Source: Betaproteobacteria bacterium HGW-Betaproteobacteria-8
Lineage (GTDB): Bacteria; Pseudomonadota; Gammaproteobacteria; Burkholderiales; Methylophilaceae
DNA length: 13,642 nt
Assembly: GCA_002842135.1 (NCBI GenBank)
Contig: PHCD01000048.1
Location: 1-13,642, forward strand
Direction: 5' to 3'
Position 1 is the first letter of the stretch, and each line of letters starts with the position of its first letter. Positions 1-5,924 of this stretch are shown piece by piece. A program made the position numbers and the translations under genes. The notes beneath the pieces were generated by a model that saw only the letters and a list, made by a program, of their open reading frames with translations, was not told the origin of the DNA and ran no database searches.

Positions 1-1
1 C

Positions 2-1231
2 CTGATCCTGTTTTCGCTGACCTTCCCCAGCAGTTCCAAGATCAATCTGGGCAAATGGCAGATGGTGAGCAAAGTCATCCTGCAATGGGTCGTCATCTGT
101 ACCTTGCTGCTGACCCTGGGGATCGCGTCGGGCTATATCGAACATTTTGCCATCGAGGCCATCCTGCTGTGGATCTGGCTCACGCCGGCATGTCTGCTCG
201 CCGCCGATTTCGCACTGCGCTTCATCGCCCCGCAGCTGATCAAGCTGCAGGGCCCGGTCAAGCAGACCATCATCGTCGGCCAGAACGAACAGGGCCTGGC
301 GCTGGCTGAGCGACTGGCAGATAACCATTACATCGCGGCAGACCTGCTCGGGTTTTTCGATGATGCCGAAGTTGCCGGCAAGGACAGCAAATTCCCGCTG
401 CTGGGCAGGCTGCAGGACATCCCGGAGTTCGTCAAAACGCACAAGGTCAATGTCATTTATCTCTGCCTGCCGGCCAGCAATCAGGAACAGATCATGCAGT
501 TATTGGATGAACTGAAAGACACCACGGCGTCCATCTATTTTGTACCGGATATCTTCCATGCCGACCTGATCCAGGCACGAGCAGGCCAGATCGAGGACAT
601 TCCGGTGGTGGCCGTTTGTGAAACTCCATTCACCGGCTTCAATGGCCTGATCAAGCGCCTGGCGGACATCCTGTTCTCGCTGGCCATCCTGCTGCTGATC
701 TCGCCGCTGCTGGTCGCCATCGCCATCGGCGTCAAGCTCAGTTCGCCCGGTCCGGTCATCTTCAAACAGCGCCGGTACGGTTTGTACGGTGAGGAGATCC
801 TTGTCTACAAGTTCCGCTCCATGAGCGTCTGCGAGGATGGCGCCAAAGTCACCCAGGCGACCAAGGGCGACCAACGCATCACGCCGTTCGGCGCTTTTCT
901 GCGCAAGACCTCACTGGATGAGCTGCCGCAATTCATCAACGTGCTGCAGGGACGCATGAGCATCGTCGGGCCGCGCCCGCATGCCGTGGCGCACAACGAG
1001 ATGTACCGCAAATTGATCAAGGGCTACATGGTGCGCCACAAGGTCAAGCCCGGCATCACCGGCTGGGCGCAGGTCAATGGCCTGCGCGGCGAGACGGAAA
1101 CGCTGGACAAGATGAAGGCGCGTATCGATTACGATATCGACTACCTGCGCAACTGGAGTCCGAAACTTGATGTCTACATTATTTTCAAGACTGTACTGGT
1201 TGTACTGAAAGGACAGAATGGTGCTTATTAA
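2..1231 (+). CDS. Undecaprenyl-phosphate sugar phosphotransferase (EpsB/WcaJ type), 5' partial
   Basis: Membrane enzyme that should start exopolysaccharide synthesis by moving a hexose-1-phosphate from a UDP-sugar to undecaprenyl phosphate at the inner membrane. The frame stays open to the window's left edge with no stop, so the ATG at 62 is probably internal; 409 residues are visible of a family length of roughly 460-470. The N-terminal half has hydrophobic helices (about 62-240) and a Rossmann-like CoA-binding-3 region (IIVGQNEQGLALAERL near 266). A further membrane helix (about 660-740) precedes the catalytic bacterial sugar transferase domain. Its hallmarks are visible: KFRSM at 809, DELPQ at 917, SIVGPRP at 959 and PGITGWAQVNG around 1049. 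It overlaps the VanZ-like gene by 14 nt, so the two are probably translated together as the tail of an EPS operon. The family call is firm. The sugar specificity (glucose is usual for the WcaJ/EpsB group) is not shown by the sequence. Confidence 0.93.
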   Translation: MILFSLTFPSSSKINLGKWQMVSKVILQWVVICTLLLTLGIASGYIEHFAIEAILLWIWLTPACLLAADFALRFIAPQLIKLQGPVKQTIIVGQNEQGLALAERLADNHYIAADLLGFFDDAEVAGKDSKFPLLGRLQDIPEFVKTHKVNVIYLCLPASNQEQIMQLLDELKDTTASIYFVPDIFHADLIQARAGQIEDIPVVAVCETPFTGFNGLIKRLADILFSLAILLLISPLLVAIAIGVKLSSPGPVIFKQRRYGLYGEEILVYKFRSMSVCEDGAKVTQATKGDQRITPFGAFLRKTSLDELPQFINVLQGRMSIVGPRPHAVAHNEMYRKLIKGYMVRHKVKPGITGWAQVNGLRGETETLDKMKARIDYDIDYLRNWSPKLDVYIIFKTVLVVLKGQNGAY

Positions 1232-1652
1232 ATCAAAGCTTCCTAAATCAAAGCTTCCCAAATCAAAGCTTGCTAAATCAACGACCATACGAACCATCAC
1301 TTCGATCGCCTTTGTGCTGACCCTCGCCGCCATTTTCATCGGCGGCACCATGCCCGGCGCCGGCGAACTGTTTGCCGCTCCCTGGGACAAGGTGGCACAC
1401 TTCATCGTCTTTGGTGCCATCACCCTGCTGGCCGGACTCTCCTTCCCGGCGCTACCGCTGCCGCTGATATTCATCCTCGCCATCTCGCTGGGCGCCGCAG
1501 ACGAGGTCCACCAGACATTCCTGGCAGGCCGCCAGGCCGGCTTCGATGACCTGCTGGCCGACATTCTGGGCGCACTGTTCGCACTGCCCTTGGTTACGAG
1601 CCTGCGCAAATTCAGCATCAATCCGGATCATCAACTGCAAAGACAGCACTAG
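1218..1652 (+). CDS. VanZ-like family membrane protein
   Basis: Small (144 aa) membrane protein of the VanZ-like family, often found at the end of EPS/exosortase operons; its molecular role there is not established. Family signs: hydrophobic helices at about residues 27-45, 60-76, 80-94 and 112-127; a WDKVAHF motif at 56-62; DEVHQTF at 95-101 followed by R105 and D110/D111, the typical VanZ acidic-His-Arg pattern. The start ATG at 1218 has AAAGGA just upstream (1208-1213) and lies 14 nt inside the phosphotransferase gene. The N-terminus is odd: three copies of a KSKLP/KSKLA pentapeptide (residues 5-19), encoded by a 15-bp tandem repeat, form a strongly basic cytoplasmic tail before the first helix. 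The family usually lacks such a tail, so it is probably a local expansion. A strong hairpin terminator follows at 1694-1734. Confidence 0.88.
   Translation: MVLIKSKLPKSKLPKSKLAKSTTIRTITSIAFVLTLAAIFIGGTMPGAGELFAAPWDKVAHFIVFGAITLLAGLSFPALPLPLIFILAISLGAADEVHQTFLAGRQAGFDDLLADILGALFALPLVTSLRKFSINPDHQLQRQH
1230..1281 (+). repeat. 15-bp tandem repeat, three copies plus a partial fourth
   Basis: Units AAATCAAAGCTTCCT at 1230-1244, 1245-1259 and 1260-1274, with single-base changes near the 3' end of each, followed by AAATCAA at 1275-1281. The unit length is a multiple of three, so copy number changes keep the VanZ frame. The first unit overlaps the TAA stop of the phosphotransferase (1229-1231). Each unit contains an AAGCTT palindrome. 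Confidence 0.92.
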
Positions 1653-1693
1653 AGCCAAACTCTGGCTGACCAAAAAAACCAGCCAGAAAGAAG

Positions 1694-1734
1694 CCGCAAA
1701 GAAAAAGGCCCATTGCGGGCCTTTTTCTTTGCGG
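1694..1734. terminator. Bidirectional intrinsic terminator
   Basis: Perfect 18-bp inverted repeat: arm 1694-1711, 5-nt loop 1712-1716, arm 1717-1734. Each arm has a GGGCC core followed by a run rich in T (right arm, CTTTTTCTTT) or A (left arm), so the transcript ends in a GC stem and U-rich stretch whichever strand is read. It sits 41 nt past the VanZ-like stop and 28 nt past the end of the small leftward gene, so it can close both convergent units. Confidence 0.9.
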
Positions 1735-1762
1735 ATGCACTACACCCATTCAAGCAAACTGC

Positions 1763-2125
1763 TTACATACTAATACGACGACGTACGATCAATGCCATCA
1801 AGCCAAGGCTGGCCAATATCATGCCACCCGCACTGGAATCAGCCAACGATGGCTTGCGCTCACTGGCAAACAACTGGTGCGGCCCGGCAAACAGTTCGAC
1901 ATCCATGGCTTTCGCCTGCACGGAACGGCTACGGAAATGCTCCATTGCAAACCCCTCAATGAAGGCAGCCGCTGTTTGCACGTGACGGTCAATCGGGTTG
2001 TTGATCTCGGTCACATTCAAAGTAGCGGAATGTGTCGTTACCGGAACAACCGCGTTGACCTGAGTAGCCATCGCGGAACACAGGGCAAACGCTGTGGCAA
2101 TCGCCAGAATTTTTTTGCGAGTCAT
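1763..2125 (-). CDS. Small secreted protein with C-terminal sorting-signal-like tail (function unknown)
   Basis: I do not recognise a family. The 120-residue product starts with a clear Sec signal peptide: MTRKK, a hydrophobic core at 6-20, and likely cleavage after VNA near residue 25. A polar middle (26-95) has no cysteines or repeats. The protein ends with a short spacer (SSAGG, 97-101), a hydrophobic helix at about 102-114, RRR at 115-117 and three more residues. This tripartite tail resembles exosortase (PEP-CTERM) or rhombosortase (GlyGly-CTERM) substrates, but the PEP motif is absent and only one GG pair is present, so the class is uncertain. The ATG at 2125 has a good AAAGGAG ribosome site 9 nt upstream. 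The gene lies alone, facing the EPS genes across a shared terminator. Exosortases are usually encoded beside EPS genes, which fits a processed surface protein, but no exosortase gene is in view. Confidence 0.72.
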   Translation of the reverse strand: MTRKKILAIATAFALCSAMATQVNAVVPVTTHSATLNVTEINNPIDRHVQTAAAFIEGFAMEHFRSRSVQAKAMDVELFAGPHQLFASERKPSLADSSAGGMILASLGLMALIVRRRISM

Positions 2126-2181
2126 ATTGATTCGCTCCTTTCAAGTTTAAAAACCCAACAACTTAAAATGGTTGCGAAATC

Positions 2182-2210
2182 ATTAGACCCCAGGCCCACG
2201 GCTGCTCCAA
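2182..2210 (-). promoter_or_regulatory. Candidate sigma-70 promoter for the small secreted-protein gene
   Basis: Read leftward: TTGGAG at 2210-2205, a 17-nt spacer, and TCTAAT (5 of 6 to consensus) at 2187-2182, about 57 nt from the ATG at 2125. The -35 box is poor (3 of 6), as expected of an activator-dependent promoter, and a dyad abuts it on the upstream side. Prediction by eye only. Confidence 0.45.
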
Positions 2211-2236
2211 TAGTCCGTATGGACTAAGAAAGCAGC
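2201..2236. promoter_or_regulatory. Two-tier dyad, candidate operator
   Basis: The inner palindrome TAGTCC-GTAT-GGACTA (2211-2226) is flanked 4 nt out on each side by GCTGCT (2201-2206) and AGCAGC (2231-2236). The whole 36 bp is symmetric except for the 4x4 inner spacer. Its centre, about 2218.5, falls near -43 of the predicted leftward promoter, where class II activators such as LuxR-type proteins bind. It could also fold as an RNA hairpin in a rightward transcript starting further upstream. Confidence 0.5.
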
Positions 2237-2269
2237 GTGCGCCCGTCATCGGGCAAAACCACATCCGGT

Positions 2270-2299
2270 TTGGGTGAATCCGCCCTGCAGCGTTATAAT
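2270..2299 (+). promoter_or_regulatory. Candidate sigma-70 promoter for sulP-usp
   Basis: TTGGGT at 2270-2275, an 18-nt spacer and a perfect TATAAT at 2294-2299. Transcription would start near 2306 and give an untranslated leader of about 210 nt before the SulP start at 2516. The dyad AAACC-N6-GGTTT (2256-2271) overlaps the -35 box and might be an operator. Confidence 0.5.
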
Positions 2300-2515
2300 C
2301 GCGCTATTAAATCAACGCCATCAAATCAATCAATTAAAGAATTCCAATGTAAATACTTCAGCCTCGCCTGCGGTTGCCCTTGATAGCCCGGGCAAAACCA
2401 ACTTCCAAGCTCCGAAACAACGCAAATCAAAGCAATACGGTTCGGATACGCGCGACGCGCTTGCAGTACGCGCCACAATCCCGCCACCCTAATTGACCCA
2501 AACACTGGCAGACAA

Positions 2516-4006
2516 ATGCTCAAATCCATCAAACATGACTGGCTCTCCAATATCCGCGGCGACGTGCTCGCCGGCCTCGTCGTTGCGCTGGCGCTCATCC
2601 CCGAAGCCATCGCCTTTTCCATCATCGCCGGCGTCGACCCCAAGGTCGGCCTTTATGCCTCCTTCTGTATCGCCGTCGTCATCGCCTTCGTCGGCGGCAG
2701 GCCCGGCATGATCTCGGCCGCCACCGGCGCCATGGCTTTGCTCATGGTGACGCTGGTACGCGACCATGGCCTCGAATACTTGCTGGCAGCCACGCTGCTG
2801 ACCGGCGTCATCCAGATCATCTTCGGCTATCTCAAGCTGGGCTCGCTGATGCGCTTTGTTTCACGCTCGGTAGTCACCGGCTTCGTCAACGCACTGGCCA
2901 TCCTCATCTTCATGGCACAACTACCGGAGCTGAACCCGTCGACTCCCGGCGTCACCTGGCATGTCTACGCCATGACCGCTGCCGGTCTCGGCATCATTTA
3001 CCTGTTCCCCTACATCACCAGGAAGATTCCCTCGCCGCTGGTGACCATCGTCGTGCTGACCGGCGTCGCCATGTATCTGGGCCTGGATATCCGCACCGTC
3101 GGCGACATGGGCGAACTGCCGGATACGCTGCCGGTCTTTCTCTGGCCTGACGTCCCGCTCAATTTCGAGACGCTGGCCATCATCTTTCCTTACGCGCTGT
3201 CACTCGCCGTAGTCGGCCTGCTGGAATCGCTGATGACCGCCACCATTGTCGACGACCTGACCGACACCAGCAGCGACAAGAACCGTGAATGCAAGGGCCA
3301 GGGCGTCGCCAACATCGCCTCCGGCCTGTTGGGCGGCATGGCCGGTTGCGCGATGATCGGCCAATCCGTCATCAACGTGAAGTCGGGCGGCCGCACGCGA
3401 CTTTCCTGTTTCATTGCCGGCTTTGTCCTGCTGCTGATGGTCGTCTTCCTCGACGACTGGGTCTCGCAGATCCCGATGGCGGCACTGGTCGCCGTCATGA
3501 TCATGGTCTCGATCGGCACCTTCAGTTGGAGCTCCATCACCAACCTGAAAGAACATCCGCTCAGCACCAACATCGTCATGGTCATGACCGTCACCGTCGT
3601 CGTCTTTACGCACAACCTGGCCTTCGGCGTGCTGGCTGGCGTCTTGCTCGCCGCCCTGTTCTTCGCCAACAAGGTTGGCCAGTTCATGCTGGTCACGTCC
3701 GACATCAATGACGACGGCTCACTGCGCACCTACAAGGTGATCGGCCAGGTATTCTTCAGTTCTTCCGAGAAATTCACCGCCTCCTTCGATTTCAAGGAGG
3801 CCGTGGACAAGGTTGTCATCGACCTCACCCATGCGCATTTCTGGGATATCACCTCGGTCTCGGCGCTGGACAAGGTCGTCATCAAGTTCCGCCGAGAAGG
3901 TACCGAAGTTGAACTGATCGGCCTCAACGAAGCGAGCGCGACCATCGTCGACCGCTTCGCCGTCCATGACAAACCCGCAGCAGTTGACGGCCTGATGGGC
4001 CACTAA
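2516..4006 (+). CDS. SulP family inorganic anion permease with STAS domain
   Basis: Inner-membrane anion transporter of the SulP/SLC26 family (496 aa). Known substrates across the family include sulfate, bicarbonate and dicarboxylates; the sequence does not decide among them. The start is typical: a short cytoplasmic lead, then [20 protein letters not shown] (15-34), the family's first-helix signature. Further hydrophobic helices run to about residue 390. The conserved [13 protein letters not shown] stretch (267-279) and the following [12 protein letters not shown] (286-297) match the SulP core. A STAS domain occupies roughly 405-490 ([20 protein letters not shown]), on the short side for the family. 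The ribosome site is weak (GGCAG region before ATG 2516), which may limit translation or point to control in the long leader. A universal stress protein follows after 12 nt, a pairing known from other bacteria. Confidence 0.93.
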   Translation: MLKSIKHDWLSNIRGDVLAGLVVALALIPEAIAFSIIAGVDPKVGLYASFCIAVVIAFVGGRPGMISAATGAMALLMVTLVRDHGLEYLLAATLLTGVIQIIFGYLKLGSLMRFVSRSVVTGFVNALAILIFMAQLPELNPSTPGVTWHVYAMTAAGLGIIYLFPYITRKIPSPLVTIVVLTGVAMYLGLDIRTVGDMGELPDTLPVFLWPDVPLNFETLAIIFPYALSLAVVGLLESLMTATIVDDLTDTSSDKNRECKGQGVANIASGLLGGMAGCAMIGQSVINVKSGGRTRLSCFIAGFVLLLMVVFLDDWVSQIPMAALVAVMIMVSIGTFSWSSITNLKEHPLSTNIVMVMTVTVVVFTHNLAFGVLAGVLLAALFFANKVGQFMLVTSDINDDGSLRTYKVIGQVFFSSSEKFTASFDFKEAVDKVVIDLTHAHFWDITSVSALDKVVIKFRREGTEVELIGLNEASATIVDRFAVHDKPAAVDGLMGH

Positions 4007-4018
4007 AAGGAGAACAGC

Positions 4019-4873
4019 ATGACCAATGTAGTTGCCTGTATCGACGGCTCCAGCACTTCCCCGGCCGTCTGCGAATATGCCGCGTGGGCCAGCCAACGGC
4101 TGGATGCGCCGCTGCAGTTCCTGCACGTGCTGGATAAAACCGGCACCCCGGTACAGACCAATCTGAGCGGCAGTATCGGCCTCGGCAGCCGCGAGGCCCT
4201 GCTCAGCGAACTCACCGAACTGGACGAAAAACGCGGCAAGATCCTGCTGGAACACGGCCGCCACATGCTGGAAGCCGCCAAGGAAATCGCGGTCAACAAC
4301 GGCGTCAGCCAGATCACCTGCAAGCAACGTCGCGGCGACCTGGTCGATACGTTGAAGGAAATGGAACCGGAGATTCGCCTGCTGGTCATGGGAAAACAGG
4401 GCGAGGATGGCGACAGCCTGGGCGACCACATCGGCAATAATCTGGAGCGCGTGGTGCGCACCATGCACCGGCCGATTCTGGTGTCACCACACAGTTTCCA
4501 TCAGCCGCAAAGTTTCATGATCGCTTACGATGGCAGCGCCACCACGCGCAAGGGCATCGAGATGGTCGCAGGCAGTCCGCTGTTCAAGGGCCTGCCCTGC
4601 CATATCGTCATGGCCGGTGCCGCCACCAACGACATGCACGCGCACCTGGACTGGGCACGCAAGATACTGGAAGCCGCCGGGTTCAGCGTCGTAACCGAGA
4701 TCATCGCCGGGGAGGTCAAGCATGTGCTGTGCGACTATCGCGACCGGCACAACATCGGCATGGTGGTGATGGGTGCTTACGGACATTCCAAGATCCGCCA
4801 GTTCCTGGTCGGCAGCACCACGACCAAAATGATCCAGCACACCAGCAAGGTACCGCTGTTGCTGCTGCGCTGA
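4019..4873 (+). CDS. Universal stress protein with two UspA domains
   Basis: Cytoplasmic tandem-domain universal stress protein (284 aa). Domain 1 covers about residues 1-157 (VVACIDGSSTSPAV at 4-17; LLVMGKQGEDGD at 121-132) and domain 2 about 165-284 (FMIAYDGSATTRKGI at 166-180). Domain 2 has the full ATP-binding signature G-x2-G-x9-G-S (G252, G255, G265, S266). In domain 1 the equivalent loop is spaced differently (G125, G128, G139-N), so only the second domain looks clearly competent for nucleotide. An AAAAGGAG ribosome site at 4005-4012 precedes the ATG. It is the second gene of an operon with the SulP permease, so it may tune that transporter or share its regulation; this is inference. 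The gene ends convergent with the response regulator across 100 bp. An imperfect hairpin at 4902-4923 lies there, without a U tract, and no good terminator is visible. Confidence 0.93.
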   Translation: MTNVVACIDGSSTSPAVCEYAAWASQRLDAPLQFLHVLDKTGTPVQTNLSGSIGLGSREALLSELTELDEKRGKILLEHGRHMLEAAKEIAVNNGVSQITCKQRRGDLVDTLKEMEPEIRLLVMGKQGEDGDSLGDHIGNNLERVVRTMHRPILVSPHSFHQPQSFMIAYDGSATTRKGIEMVAGSPLFKGLPCHIVMAGAATNDMHAHLDWARKILEAAGFSVVTEIIAGEVKHVLCDYRDRHNIGMVVMGAYGHSKIRQFLVGSTTTKMIQHTSKVPLLLLR

Positions 4874-4973
4874 CTCAGAGAATTGGGGCGTGCACAGCAT
4901 CTGCGGCGTTGCGAACGCTTGCATCCCTCACGTTCTTGTAGCAATGCAATTGTGATATTGGTGTGACCGCGCC

Positions 4974-5924
4974 CTAGGACTGACTCCCCATGCTGCGTAA
5001 ATTATTGACCGCCACCGAAGCGGCTGCAGTTCTCGTTTCTACGCCCAGCTTGGTGAAGACATGTTCCATATGCTTATTCACGGTTCTCGGGCTGGCTCCA
5101 AGAATATCCCCAATATCGCGGTTGGTTTTTCCTTTGGTCGCCCAATAAAGCACCTCCGCCTCCCGTTTTGTCAGATTCAAATTGGCCATCAATGCCCCGA
5201 TTTGTGCAATATCCGATTCCTCACGAAGCAGAATGATCCACTGCTCATCACTTTCCAGATCAGCCGGAATAAAGATGAGGCGTCCACCGGACTGGAAAAC
5301 TGTCAAAGGCATCAGGCGGCTATCAATATCCGCCGATAACTTTTTCAGCCACGCCAACAACTGCCCAGGCGTACCACTGAGCATATCTATCGCCGCCTCG
5401 GCAAAGTATTTACGCATCAACTGCCTGGCCAACGGAGTTTGCCAGATCACTTTGCCAGACTGCGGGAAAACGGCAATGGCAGCCTGGCCGAAAGCATCCA
5501 GTGCGCCGCGTGTCTGGTGCATTAACCGGTATGTCTGCAGGTGGGTGGATATGCGGGCAAGCACCTCGGCGGTGCGTATCGGCTTGGTGACATAATCCGT
5601 ACCGCCTGCCGAGAAGCCGGCCACCACATGTTCGGATTCAGTCAGGCCCGTCATGAAGATCACCGGTATATGCCGGGTGTTGATATCCGCCTTCAAGCGT
5701 TTACAGACTTCAAAACCATCCATTCCCGGCATGATGGCATCGAGAAGAATAATGTCCGGATTGGCTTCCGTAGCGCTCTTGAGCGCACTTTCCCCATTAT
5801 CGGCCACCAGTACGACAAAGCCGGATTCATCCAGCGCATCGTGCAAAACGGCAAGATTCTCGGGCACATCATCGACAATCAGTACAACGGCTGTACTTTT
5901 TCCTTCCCCCGTTAAATTAGTCAT
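4974..5924 (-). CDS. Response regulator, receiver plus LuxR-type DNA-binding domain
   Basis: Cytoplasmic transcription factor (316 aa) expected to be phosphorylated by the kinase encoded just upstream. The receiver is at about 13-130, with acidic pair D18/D19, phosphoacceptor D62 in LLDAIMPGMDG, T92 and K114, all intact. The middle segment (about 138-245), which includes ALDAFGQAAIAVFPQSGKVI, looks like a degenerate PAS-type fold, but I cannot prove it. The C-terminal LuxR/FixJ helix-turn-helix is at about 250-305 (LTKREAEVLYWATKGKTNRDI, then a recognition helix with SPRTVNKHMEHVFTKLGV). A typical NarL/FixJ protein is about 210 residues, so the extra middle domain makes this one long. The ATG at 5924 overlaps the kinase's end by 8 nt (ATGACTAA), which implies translational coupling and a one-to-one kinase-regulator pair. 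Its DNA targets are unknown; urease or nitrogen genes are the obvious guess. Confidence 0.9.
   Translation of the reverse strand: MTNLTGEGKSTAVVLIVDDVPENLAVLHDALDESGFVVLVADNGESALKSATEANPDIILLDAIMPGMDGFEVCKRLKADINTRHIPVIFMTGLTESEHVVAGFSAGGTDYVTKPIRTAEVLARISTHLQTYRLMHQTRGALDAFGQAAIAVFPQSGKVIWQTPLARQLMRKYFAEAAIDMLSGTPGQLLAWLKKLSADIDSRLMPLTVFQSGGRLIFIPADLESDEQWIILLREESDIAQIGALMANLNLTKREAEVLYWATKGKTNRDIGDILGASPRTVNKHMEHVFTKLGVETRTAAASVAVNNLRSMGSQS

Larger units (their letters stand above)
2126..2515. other. Divergent intergenic control region
   Basis: 390 bp without a supportable gene. From left to right it holds the leftward ribosome site and promoter, the two-tier dyad at 2201-2236, a small hairpin GCCCG-TCAT-CGGGC at 2241-2254, the rightward promoter, an AT-rich stretch with several ATCAA words (2305-2340), and a leader to 2515. 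The 12-mer CGGGCAAAACCA occurs twice (2250-2261 and 2389-2400). The reading frames across it show no ribosome sites or coding character. Confidence 0.6.

Noticed and set aside
1230..1281. CRISPR-like array
   Set aside because: Units are 15 bp, directly adjacent with no spacers, and in frame within a coding gene.
911..1621. Leftward 236-codon frame opposite the EPS transferase and VanZ-like genes
   Set aside because: The opposite strand carries recognisable domains. The low-complexity DLGSFDLGSFDL run in this frame is only the 15-bp repeat read backwards.
1763..1830. Canonical PEP-CTERM signal at the end of the small secreted protein
   Set aside because: Hydrophobic helix and RRR are present but there is no Val-Pro-Glu-Pro or similar motif before it, so I call it only sorting-signal-like.
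4874..4973. Terminator between the convergent stress protein and response regulator genes
   Set aside because: The best hairpin (4902-4923) has a 5-bp core with a 3-nt loop and a bulge, and no U tract on either strand.
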